Part shown: positions 8,373 to 17,489 of the stretch, piece after piece
Layout of the letters: the number at the start of each line of letters is the position of its first letter
Numbering within the stretch: the first letter of the stretch is position 1
NCBI RefSeq assembly: GCF_900083545.1
Contig: NZ_LT559262.1
Span: forward strand, 1,340,397 to 1,404,396
Reading direction: 5' to 3'
Source of the DNA: Alistipes provencensis
GTDB lineage: Bacteria > Bacteroidota > Bacteroidia > Bacteroidales > Rikenellaceae
Length of the DNA: 64,000 nucleotides
Made by a program: the position numbers and the translations under genes
The notes under the pieces: model-generated
The model's input: the letters and a program-made list of their open reading frames with translations, nothing else
What the model was told of the DNA's origin: nothing
The model's database searches: none

Positions 8373-9260
8373 ATGGACGATTTCCGCCTCAAGGTCTTCA
8401 TTACCGCGGCCCGGACGCTGAGTTTCACCCGGACCGCCGAACAACTCTACATCTCGCAGCCCGCCGTGAGCAAACACATCGGCGAACTGGAATCCCGTTA
8501 TAAAGTGCAGCTTTTCGCCCGCCGCGGCAGCCGTTTGGAGCTGACCGACGCCGGGCGCACGATGCTCGAGGCCGCCGAACGGCTGGCCGACGACTACCGC
8601 CGGCTGGAGTACGAAATGAGTCTCTGCGCAAGCCTCACCGAGGGTGAACTGCGGCTGGGGGCCAGCACGACCATTGCCCAATATCTCCTGCCGCCCATCC
8701 TCGCGCGCTTCACGGCGCGGTTTCCCGGGGTGCGGGTCTCGGTCCTTTCGGGCAACAGCGCCGAGGTCGAGCAGGCGCTCGGGGAGCATGCCGTCGATCT
8801 GGGCATGGTCGAGAGCGTCAGCCGCCGGCAGGGACTGCACTACACCTTTTTCGCTCCCGACGAACTGGTGCTGGTGGCCCGCACGGGCGGAAAATACGCC
8901 CGCACCGAGTCGCTGACCCCCGAACAACTGCTGACGACACCCCTCGTACTGCGCGAGAACGGCTCGGGAACCCTCGAAGTGATCTCCGCGGCGCTCGCCG
9001 CGAAAGGCATCCGCCTTTCGCAGCTCGATGTGGTGATGCGCCTCGGCACGACCGAGGGCATCAAGGCTTTCGTCCGCAACAGCGACGCTTTGGCCATCGT
9101 GTCGGTGACCTCGGTGGTGGACGAACTGCGCAGCGGTGCGCTGCGGATCGTCGATATCGAGGGGCTGACCTTCTCCCGCGATTTCAGTTTCGTGCACGCC
9201 GAGTCCGAACCTGCGCGGCTCGTCCGGCAGTTCATCGACTTCGCCCGGGCGAATCTCTGA
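8373..9260 (+). CDS. LysR-family transcriptional regulator
   Basis: 295 residues. The N-terminal winged helix (about 1-65) contains the hallmark LSFTRTAEQLYISQPAVSKH followed by LFARRGSRLELTDAGRTML. The rest is a periplasmic-binding-protein-like effector domain. It probably controls the adjacent YeiH-family gene, since a LysR-type palindrome (9270-9284) lies in the gap between them. The genes are co-directional rather than divergent, which is less usual for LysR pairs. The effector is unknown; a sulfur or anion metabolite is a guess from the YeiH neighbour. Confidence 0.92.
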   Translation: MDDFRLKVFITAARTLSFTRTAEQLYISQPAVSKHIGELESRYKVQLFARRGSRLELTDAGRTMLEAAERLADDYRRLEYEMSLCASLTEGELRLGASTTIAQYLLPPILARFTARFPGVRVSVLSGNSAEVEQALGEHAVDLGMVESVSRRQGLHYTFFAPDELVLVARTGGKYARTESLTPEQLLTTPLVLRENGSGTLEVISAALAAKGIRLSQLDVVMRLGTTEGIKAFVRNSDALAIVSVTSVVDELRSGALRIVDIEGLTFSRDFSFVHAESEPARLVRQFIDFARANL

Positions 9261-9269
9261 TTCGGTTTC

Positions 9270-9294
9270 ATAACCTCTGGTTATTCCAGATAAC
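9270..9294 (+). promoter_or_regulatory. Candidate LysR-type operator upstream of the YeiH-family gene
   Basis: ATAACC (9270-9275), TCT, GGTTAT (9279-9284) is a perfect 6-bp inverted repeat with a 3-bp centre, matching the T-N11-A style of LysR boxes. A further ATAAC half-site lies at 9290-9294. It sits between the regulator's stop codon and the transporter gene, upstream of a weak -7-like GACCTTTG near 9330. Binding by the adjacent regulator is inferred. Confidence 0.5.
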
Positions 9295-9383
9295 GACTTT
9301 TTGTTTCATATCCCGATAAAAGATGCGACCTTTGCCACGTTAATTAAGAAAAAGTTATCGTATCACGCATTAAAAAGAAGGAT

Positions 9384-10454
9384 ATGCTGGAAAAAGGCAA
9401 CAGGGCGAACACCCTGCACGGAATTCTCTTGATCGCCCTGTTTTCATTCGCGGCATTCTACATCGCCGAAGTTCCCGTCGTGAAGCGGCTCTCGTTCAGT
9501 CCGCTGATCGTCGGCATCGTATTGGGCATGCTCTATGCCAACAGCCTGCGTAACAAACTGCCCGAGACATGGGTGCCGGGTATCAAGCTCTGCACCAAGC
9601 AGGTCCTGCGCTGGGGCATCATCCTCTACGGATTTCGCCTGACCTTGGCGCAGGTGGCTACCGTCGGCATTCCGGCCGTGGTAGTCGATCTGATCGTTGT
9701 GACGGTCACCATTCTGGGAGGCGTCCTGCTGGGCCGCCTGCTGAAGATCGACCGCGACACGGCGCTGATGACCTCCACCGGCAGCGCTATCTGCGGCGCC
9801 GCGGCCGTGCTGGGAGCCGAACCGGTCGTGAAATGCGAAGGTTACAAAACCGCGATTGCCGTCTCCACGGTCGTTATTTTCGGTACCCTTTCGATGTTCC
9901 TCTACCCCGTCATGTACCGGATGGGAATGCTCGGCGGACTGACGGATACGGGTGTAGCCATCTACACGGGCAGTACGCTTCACGAGGTGGCCCATGTGGC
10001 CGGGGCCGGCAATGCCATGGATCCGACCGATGCGCTGGGAATCGCCGGAACGGCCACCATCACCAAGATGATCCGCGTCATGCTGCTGGCTCCCGTGCTG
10101 GTCATCATGGGCTTCGTGCTGGCGGGACGCCGCAAGAACGGCGGGGAATCGAAGGACAAAGGTAAGATCACCGTGCCGTGGTTCGCTTTCGGATTCATCG
10201 GGGTCATCTGCCTCAATTCGCTGCTGCAATACCTGTGCGGGGCGGAAACGGTCCGGGAGATTCCGCTCAACGGCACCATCGAATACATCGACACCTTCAT
10301 GCTGACGATGGCCATGACGGCGCTGGGTACCGAGACGAACCTCGCCAAATTCAAACAGGCCGGGGCCAAGCCCTTTGTGCTGGCCGGACTGCTCTATGTC
10401 TGGCTGGTCGTGGGCGGTTATTTCGTCACGAAATATCTGGTAGCGATACTGTAG
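9384..10454 (+). CDS. YeiH/UPF0324 family membrane protein, putative sulfate/sulfite exporter
   Basis: 356 residues, polytopic, with about ten hydrophobic segments spread over the whole length. Conserved family stretches are STGSAICGAAAVLGAEPVVK and YTGSTLHEVAHVAGAG. Bacterial homologues are called putative sulfate exporters and are often paired with a LysR regulator, as here. The substrate is not experimentally settled. The stop codon lies 2 bp from the end of the convergent GNAT gene, so the two transcripts must read into each other. Confidence 0.88.
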   Translation: MLEKGNRANTLHGILLIALFSFAAFYIAEVPVVKRLSFSPLIVGIVLGMLYANSLRNKLPETWVPGIKLCTKQVLRWGIILYGFRLTLAQVATVGIPAVVVDLIVVTVTILGGVLLGRLLKIDRDTALMTSTGSAICGAAAVLGAEPVVKCEGYKTAIAVSTVVIFGTLSMFLYPVMYRMGMLGGLTDTGVAIYTGSTLHEVAHVAGAGNAMDPTDALGIAGTATITKMIRVMLLAPVLVIMGFVLAGRRKNGGESKDKGKITVPWFAFGFIGVICLNSLLQYLCGAETVREIPLNGTIEYIDTFMLTMAMTALGTETNLAKFKQAGAKPFVLAGLLYVWLVVGGYFVTKYLVAIL

Positions 10455-10456
10455 TT

Positions 10457-11023
10457 TTACGGCAATTTTGGTAGTGCAGGGGCTTCGTGCTCCGAATAGA
10501 GCAGCACCCGCTCCCGTACGAAGTCCGCGAAATCGCGGGCTTCTTCGTTCGTGAGGAGGCCGGGGCGGCTCATCAGCACGAGCCGATGGGCGTGGAACGG
10601 CTTCCGGAACGAGGGGTGGATGTACTCTTGGGGATTCTCGACGAACCCGAGCCGCTGGTAGAAATGCAGACGGCGGATCGAAATCTCATCTTCCGGCGGA
10701 TCGATCTCCAGAATGACGCGCTTGCCTTCCGAGAAGGCCGCAAGGGCTTTCGACCCCATGTTCTGCCCGCGCAGGCGGGGCGATACGGCCAGATGTTCGA
10801 CATAGTGGAAATTTCCGGCTTTCCAGTGGAAGAGGATGCCGATAAACTCTTCGCCGCGCCAGATGCCGTCGGCCTCGAAATGCGGATCGCCGAACGCCCG
10901 GTCGTAGTCGGCGGCATTCCAGCGTTCACAGTCGGGAAAAGAGGTTTCGTAGAGGGCCCATGCCTCGTCCCAGCCTCTGTCGGCGCGGGATTTGAAGGGT
11001 ATGAATTGCAGTTGCTCGGTCAT
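10457..11023 (-). CDS. GNAT-family N-acetyltransferase
   Basis: 188 residues. The acetyl-CoA binding motif A is HLAVSPRLRGQNMGSKAL. A YQRLGF-type motif B region follows (HFYQRLGFVENP). There is no signal peptide, so it is cytoplasmic. The acceptor cannot be predicted. It converges with the YeiH-family gene with a 2-bp gap. The start at 1023 bases past position 10000 is the first ATG after an AT-rich gap containing a possible TATCTTGC -7-like box on the minus strand. Confidence 0.85.
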   Translation of the reverse strand: MTEQLQFIPFKSRADRGWDEAWALYETSFPDCERWNAADYDRAFGDPHFEADGIWRGEEFIGILFHWKAGNFHYVEHLAVSPRLRGQNMGSKALAAFSEGKRVILEIDPPEDEISIRRLHFYQRLGFVENPQEYIHPSFRKPFHAHRLVLMSRPGLLTNEEARDFADFVRERVLLYSEHEAPALPKLP

Positions 11024-11290
11024 AGCTCAAATTTTCGGCAAGATACGGCAAATTTCGCACAAAATCCAATCCGGGAATCCGCTTCTTTTATCCGGTTGTA
11101 AAATCAAATTCATAAAAATGAAACACAGGGTCGCTTATTTTGCGGTTCCGGAGGAGTTGTCTGCCTGTCCGGAATGCCGGAAATTTCCCGGGAACGAAAA
11201 AAATATCCGAATCTGCTCTTTTCGGGGGTCGGTATTTGCGATTGCCGTGTCTACTGATCGAAAAGCAATGGAAAAACAGACAAAATAGAC

Positions 11291-12304
11291 ATGCGTAAGG
11301 AGATAGACAGATTGATAAACTCCTACCGGACCAATACGCTGGGCCGGGAAGGGGCCGACCGGTTGGCGGAGTGGCTGGAGGAGTCGGCGGAGAACCGGGC
11401 CTATTTTCGGGCCTCTCTCGCTGCGGACGAAATATCCGCTTCGGCGAAGGCCGACCGGGAATGGGCGCGTTTCGCCGCCCGCAACAAGATCCTGTTTGCG
11501 GTCCCGAATACCCGGAATACGCGCCGCCGGCTGATCGCCCGGTATGCGGCCGTGGCCGCGGCACTGGCAGTCGGTATTTGTGCCGTCTGGTTCTGGCAGG
11601 GCGGATTCTTCAGGGCCGGAACTCCCGGAGCTCCGCAGGAGATCGCCGCCGAACAACCACTGCTGTACCGCACGGTGCGGGGCGAAAAGCGCAATATCAC
11701 GCTGCCCGACGGCACGTCGGTCTGCATGAACTCCGAAGCGACGCTGACCGTGTTGGCCGGGTTCGGGCGGGCGACGCGTGAGATCGAGTTCGACGGGGAG
11801 GGATTCTTCACCGTCATGCCGGACAGGGAGTGTCCGTTCATCATCCACAGCGCCAACAACGATTATACCGTGCTGGGAACCTCGTTCAACCTTCAGTCCT
11901 ATGCCAAGGAGGATTTCGCCGTGGTGACGCTCCATACGGGCCGCCTGCAGGCGCAGGTCAAGAAGGACGTCATCATCCTCGACCCCAACGAGGAGCTGCA
12001 GATCGATGCCGGCAGCAACACGATCTCCAAACGGGAAGTGCGTATCGATGACTCGATCGGCTGGATCGAGGGACGGCTGGTCTTCTCGGGGCATCCGCTC
12101 AAGGACGTGGCCAACAAACTTTCGCGCTACTACCAGGTGAAGGTCAACATCCACGAAGAGATCGCCAACCTGCAATATACGGGGGTGGTGGACAAGGAGT
12201 CGCTTCCCGAGGCGCTCCGGATGATCTCCGCGACCTCTCCGGTGCGGCTTTCGATCACCAATATCGACGGGGAATATTTCCTGTCCCGGGCCAAACGCAA
12301 ATGA
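11291..12304 (+). CDS. FecR-family anti-sigma factor (orphan; no sigma gene adjacent)
   Basis: 337 residues: a cytoplasmic N-terminus, one membrane span at about 84-103 (AAVAAALAVGICAVWFW), a periplasmic FecR domain at about 115-210 (TLPDGTSVCMNSEATL, EGFFTVMPD, VLGTSFNLQSY), and a C-terminal DUF4974/secretin-like domain with FSGHPLKDVANKLSRYY. These proteins relay occupancy of an STN-bearing SusC to an ECF sigma factor. The STN-SusC gene follows 35 bp downstream, but no sigma gene precedes FecR. The nearest ECF sigma gene in the same orientation is at 25586. The 267 bp upstream holds no gene I trust. Confidence 0.92.
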   Translation: MRKEIDRLINSYRTNTLGREGADRLAEWLEESAENRAYFRASLAADEISASAKADREWARFAARNKILFAVPNTRNTRRRLIARYAAVAAALAVGICAVWFWQGGFFRAGTPGAPQEIAAEQPLLYRTVRGEKRNITLPDGTSVCMNSEATLTVLAGFGRATREIEFDGEGFFTVMPDRECPFIIHSANNDYTVLGTSFNLQSYAKEDFAVVTLHTGRLQAQVKKDVIILDPNEELQIDAGSNTISKREVRIDDSIGWIEGRLVFSGHPLKDVANKLSRYYQVKVNIHEEIANLQYTGVVDKESLPEALRMISATSPVRLSITNIDGEYFLSRAKRK

Positions 12305-12339
12305 TTTTCGATTATAAACTACCTAAACAATTTGAGTGA

Positions 12340-15300
12340 ATGAACAGTTTTAACACCTTGGAACGTTGCTGCAGCACGCTGCATCGCTGGTTGGCGGGCG
12401 CACTTGCAGTATTGGTTCTCGCGGCTGCCGGCCATGTTCGTGCCGCCGAAGCCGGGGCGAATCCCGAGTCGCCGGTGACGCTGACCGTGGATCGGGCTTC
12501 GTTGGTCTCGGTCCTGAAAAAGATCGAGAGCCAGACCTCCTACACGTTTTTTTACAACAACGAACTGGTGGGAAAGGCCGCTCCGGTGACTCTCTCCGTG
12601 AAGCAGACCCCGGTGCGTAAGATTCTGGAGACGATTTTCGCCGGAAGCGACCTGACTTTCGAGTTCCGCGAAGACAAAATCCTCATCAAGAAGGTTTCTG
12701 CCGACAAGGCGGCCGATCAGGTCCGGGTTCCGGAAACGGCCGATGCTCCCGGAGGGGCTCCGGCTGTCGGCGAGGATCAGACTGTTGCCCCCCCCAACAA
12801 AAAAATACTGCGACAGGCGCCCCTGCGCTGATTCGCGGTGTCGTTAAGGACGATTCCGGGGCACCGATCGCCGGTGTCAGCGTGATCGTCAAGGGTTCGC
12901 TCGTCGGAGCCGTCACCGAAAGTGACGGCTCGTACCGGGTCATGGCGCGTCCCAACGACCAGCTGTCGTTCAGCTTTCTGGGTTACAAGACTCAGGACAT
13001 TTACGTCGGCAGCAAGACGACCGTCGACGTCCGGATGGTCAGCACCGCGCAGGCCATCGACGACGTGGTGGTGACGGCGCTGGGTATGAAGCGCGCCGAG
13101 AAATCGCTGGGCTACGCCGCGACGAAGGTCGACGGGGAGATGTTCTCCTCGTCGAGCACCTCGTCCAACTGGCTCTCGGGACTTTCGGGACAGGTCGCCG
13201 GCCTGACGCTGTCCAAGGCCAATACGGGCGGCGGCGGTTCGATGCGCGTGACGCTGCGCGGCGAGTCGTCGATCGACCTCACGAACAACGGGGCGCTCTT
13301 CGTGATCGACGGTGTGCCGATGTTCAACACTTCGTCCGCTTTCGGCAGCGCTCAGTCGGTCGACTACGGCGACGGTACGGGTGATGTCAATCCCGAGGAC
13401 ATCGAGAACATCACGGTACTGAAAGGCCCCGCCGCCACGGCCCTCTACGGTTCGGAGGCGGCCAACGGTGCCATCATCATCACCACGAAATCGGGCGAAG
13501 GCCAGGACGGAGCGGTCTCGGTCACCTTCACCTCGAACTTCGTGGTTGATCAGATCAACTCCTCGCCCGATTTCCAGTACGTTTACGGTCAGGGTTCGGC
13601 CAAGGGTACCGACGGATTCCATTACGGCGATCCGGTCGACGGCGAGGGTTCCAATACGACCGACGTGGCGTCGTGGGGACCCAAAATGGACGGAACGCTC
13701 TACTACCAGTATTACGATGCGAACCGCGGCATCGGCGTCGACGAGAACGGCGTGCGCATTAAGACGCCGTTCGTGAGCTACGGCAACTGGTTCAAGAATT
13801 TCTTCCAGACCGGTTGGACGGCGACCAATTCGCTTTCGGTGTCGGGCAAGATCAACAAGAATAATTCGATCCGTCTCTCGGTGACCGATTACCGCAGCGA
13901 GTCGATCGTTCCCAATTCGCCGTGGAGCAAGCAGTCGCTGTCGCTCAAGAGCCACAACAAGGTCAACAAGTGGCTCACGATGGACACGTCGCTCACTTAC
14001 TACCGCCGTGACAACGACAACCTGCCCGTAATGGGCTACGGTTCCAGTTCGATCATGTACTCGCTGTGGTGCATGTCGCCCAATATCAACATGGACTGGG
14101 CCAAGCAGTACTGGCTGCCCGGTCAGGAGCACGTCCAGCAGGATGCCGGTCTTTCGGGCGGCAAGAACAACCCCTATTTCACGGCTTACGAGCAGCTCAA
14201 CACGCTCGACCGCGACCGCGCCTACGGCAACACGGCACTGAACCTGCACCTCTACAAGGGACTCGACCTGATGATCCGCGGCGGTATGGACTTCTCGCGC
14301 GACCTGCGTACGAGCCGCCATCCCAAGAGCTCCTATTCCTATAAATACGGTATGTGCAACGAGACCGAACTCTCCTCGCTGCAATTGTCGGGCGATTTCC
14401 TGCTCAAGTACGATCGCAAACTGGGCGCTGGGTTCAACCTCACGGCCAACCTCGGCGGAAGCATCATCAACCGTTCGTTCGTGCAGACGATCATGACGGC
14501 CGAGCAGCTCAAACAGCCGGGTATCTATTCGCTGGCCAACTCGGTCAACCGCATCAAGACCGACAACTACTCCTATGAGCGTCAGACGAACAGTATCTAC
14601 GGACTGGTCTCGCTCTCGTGGCGTGATGCTGTTTACCTCGACATTACGGGCCGCAACGACTGGTCGTCGACGCTGCCTGTCAACAACAATTCCTATTTCT
14701 ATCCGTCGGTTTCGGCCAGCGTGCTGCTGAACGAGCTGATCGATTTCGGTTCGGCGCGCAACGTGGTGAACCTGGTCAAGCTGCGCGGCAGTTTCGCGCA
14801 GGTGGGTAATGACACGAAGCCGTTCCGGACGGATAATTACCTGACCTCTTCGGACTTCTCGGGTAATTACCAGATTCCCACAACCATCGCCGCCCCGAAC
14901 CTCAAACCCGAGATCGTGACCTCGTGGGAGGTGGGCGCCGACATCCGCCTGTTCCAGAGCCGGCTGAATCTCGACGTCGCCTACTACGACGGCGAATCGA
15001 AGAACCAGATTGTGAGCATCCCCGTCAGTTACTCCTCAGGTGTTGCGAAATATTACGGCAACTCGGGTCGCATTCGTAACTGGGGCTGGGAGGTTTCGGC
15101 CAACGGAACGCTCATCAAGACCAAGCAGGTGCAGTGGAAGGCCTATGTGAACTGGTCGCTCAACCGCAACCGGGTGCTCGAGCTGGGCGAGGGCGTCGAT
15201 TCGTGGATCGTGGCCTCCTACTCGTCGCACGCCTATATGACGGCTTACGAGGGGCAGTCGATCTCGACGATGTACGGTCTGGGCTACAAACGCGCCCCCG

Positions 15301-15959
15301 AAGGTTCGTATATCGTGGGTAAGGACGGCTCGCTGACCGATGTCAGCGGCCAGATGGTGATCGACGAGAACGGTTATCCGCAGTACACCGACGAGCTGAT
15401 GAAGCTCGGCGACTGCATGCCCGACTGGAAGGGCGGCTTCGGCACGAGTGTCAAGTGGAAGGGACTGACCTTTTCGGTCAGCTTCGACGGCCAGCACGGC
15501 GGACACGTCTACTCCTACAGCAATGCCCTGCTGGGTTCGCGCGGTAAAGGTACGGTGTCGCTGCCGGGACGTTACGACGGCCTGGTCCTGAACGGCGTCA
15601 ACCAGCTTCCCGACGGCAACTATGTGCGCAACACCTACCGCACGGCCGATATCACCGAATATTACGGACTGGCCTATGCCTTCCAGAACGCCGAGCAGAA
15701 CTTCGTCAGCACGCAGTTCCTCAAGCTGCGCGAGCTGCGCCTCGACTACGAATTCCCGAAGAAATGGCTGTCGAAGACCCGCATCATCAAGGGACTCGTG
15801 CTGTCGGTTTACGGCCGCGACCTCTTCTGCTGGTCGGATTTCCCCGGCTGGGACCCCGAAGGCGCCTTCATGCGCGGGGAATCCATCGTCCCGGGCTTCG
15901 AGATCGCCCAGATGCCCGGAACCCGCGCTTTCGGCGGCAGTATCAAGATCACTTTCTAA
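12340..15959 (+). pseudogene. STN-type SusC/TonB-dependent transporter, split by a frameshift at a poly-C tract
   Basis: Two overlapping reading frames make one SusC of about 1206 residues. Frame 1 (12340-12831, 163 aa) holds the signal peptide and an STN domain (about 47-115, SLVSVLKKIESQTSYTFFYN). It ends soon after a run of 8 C (12788-12795) followed by 7 A (12799-12805). The other frame carries the CarboxypepD-like domain (LIRGVVKDDSGAPIAGVSV, from about 12828), the plug (VDDVVVTALGMKR, TVLKGPAATALYGSEAANGA) and the complete 22-strand-type barrel to 15959. One extra C (9 C) restores the frame exactly. The rest of the gene shows no decay, so the locus looks switched off or phase-variable rather than dead. 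SusC imports a ligand across the outer membrane with the SusD encoded next. Confidence 0.85.
12788..12805 (+). repeat. Homopolymer tracts C8 and A7 at the frameshift site of susC
   Basis: Eight consecutive C (12788-12795), then AAC, then seven A (12799-12805). The frame is lost here. In frame, the C run reads GCC CCC CCC, a perfect slippery heptamer for -1 shifting. Slipped-strand mispairing, transcriptional slippage or ribosomal -1 frameshifting could each give full-length SusC. Confidence 0.8.
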
Positions 15960-15977
15960 CGCAGGAGGAACCGAATT

Positions 15978-17477
15978 ATGAAAAATACGATGATAAAATA
16001 TACCGTAACCTGCATGCTGGGAGCGTTCGCCTTGTCGGGTTGTTCCAACTTCGAGGAGATGAACGTGAACAAGAACGCATTGCAGAGTTCCAACGCCACG
16101 AGCTTCGTGCAGCCGATCACCTTCGGGTTCGAATACGCGCTGCTGAACCGCTCGTTCGATGTCAATTCGCAGCTGATGCAGTACACCGTAGGACGGCAGA
16201 CTTCGGCCGAGCGCATCTACAACTACCGTTTCAACAACTCGATCGTCAACTATCTCTGGCAGAACGGCTACCGCTGGGCCGGGAATGCTGAGACCATGCG
16301 TGTGCAGGCCGAGAAGGACGGCGACCAGACGGGTCTGGCCCTCTCCTATATTCTCAAGGTGCTCACCCTGTCAACCATTACCGATACCTATGGCGATGCG
16401 CCCTATTTCGAAGCGTGCGAGGGGTATACCCAGAACAAGTTCAGCCCGGCTTACGACAAGCAGAAGGAGATTTACCGCGACATGTTTGAAAAACTCGAAC
16501 TGGCCAACGAAATGCTGGCCGACGGGACCGACTTCGATGCACTCGAGGATTATATGTACGACGGTAAGGTGGCCCTGTGGCGGAAGTTCGGCAACTCGCT
16601 CTACGTCCGTCTGCTGATGCGTGTCGCGCTGAAGGATGAGTCCGAACCGAACGGCGAGAAGCTCGATGCCGTGGCGAAACTCAACGAGATTTTCTCCAAT
16701 CCGGGTTCCTATCCCATTTTCGAGAGCCGTGCCGACGCCGCCAACGTGAAGTTCGATGCAACGGTCAATGCGCAGTACACGCCGTTCCACAACCTGCGCG
16801 CCGGACTCTGGAACAATAATATGATCTGCGAGCGCCTGATGGACGAGATGTACGATGAGGAGGAGAAACTGACGGACCCGCGTGTGAAATACTATTTCGA
16901 TAAGCTGGTGGGCGTGCCGACACAGATCACCTATAATGAATTGACAGCCTATTTTGACACGGCGGCTCATTATCGGCGCAGCGTGATTCAGGACCGCGAC
17001 CATTTTCCGCTGATGAACTATTCGGAGCTCTATTTCATCTGGGCCGAGGCGGCCTATCGCGGCTGGATCGCCGGGGACCCGGAGGAGTACTACCGGACGG
17101 CGGTGTCCGAGGCCGTTTACGAGTGGACCGACAATCCGTCGGTCGACCTCACGTCGTTCCTCTCCCATGCGCGCGTGTCGCTCGCAGCGCTCGACGGTGA
17201 GGAGGTGCTCGAACGCATTATGACACAGAAGTGGATTTCGAATTTCCTGGTAGGTATCGAGTCGTGGTGCGACTACCGCCGCACGGGTTATCCCGAGATG
17301 CCCGTAAAGGCGCTGGCCGACAACGACGGCATCCTGCCCACGCGCCTGCGCTACCCCTCCGACGAGGAGTTCCGCAACGCCGCCCACTACTCCGAAGTGG
17401 TCAACGGCTGGCTCGGAGGCACGAACAACATGACCACCAACGTATGGTGGGCCGACCACACCAACAAACGCAAATAA
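15978..17477 (+). CDS. SusD-like surface lipoprotein (SusD/RagB, SusD-like_2 type)
   Basis: 499 residues with lipobox ALSGC (Cys22). The start NFEEMNVNKN, the LTLSTITDTYGDAPYFEA stretch and the C-terminal ESWCDYRRTGYPEM are typical of the SusD-like_2 branch found with STN-type SusC partners. It forms the lid of the SusCD transporter on the outer surface and helps bind ligand. It lies 18 bp after susC in the same operon. If susC is off, SusD would be made without its channel. The ligand is unknown; the downstream phosphoesterases point to a phosphorylated compound. Confidence 0.92.
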   Translation: MKNTMIKYTVTCMLGAFALSGCSNFEEMNVNKNALQSSNATSFVQPITFGFEYALLNRSFDVNSQLMQYTVGRQTSAERIYNYRFNNSIVNYLWQNGYRWAGNAETMRVQAEKDGDQTGLALSYILKVLTLSTITDTYGDAPYFEACEGYTQNKFSPAYDKQKEIYRDMFEKLELANEMLADGTDFDALEDYMYDGKVALWRKFGNSLYVRLLMRVALKDESEPNGEKLDAVAKLNEIFSNPGSYPIFESRADAANVKFDATVNAQYTPFHNLRAGLWNNNMICERLMDEMYDEEEKLTDPRVKYYFDKLVGVPTQITYNELTAYFDTAAHYRRSVIQDRDHFPLMNYSELYFIWAEAAYRGWIAGDPEEYYRTAVSEAVYEWTDNPSVDLTSFLSHARVSLAALDGEEVLERIMTQKWISNFLVGIESWCDYRRTGYPEMPVKALADNDGILPTRLRYPSDEEFRNAAHYSEVVNGWLGGTNNMTTNVWWADHTNKRK

Positions 17478-17489
17478 CGGAAAGAACCT

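Noticed and set aside
10992..11288. A 98-codon plus-strand frame before fecR, considered as a missing sigma factor
   Set aside because: It begins inside the GNAT gene on the other strand and has no sigma region 2 or 4 motifs.
11024..11290. The fecR upstream region searched for a sigma-dependent promoter or operator
   Set aside because: Only a weak GGTATTTG box and short chance palindromes (TTCCCGGGAA) were found; not enough to annotate.
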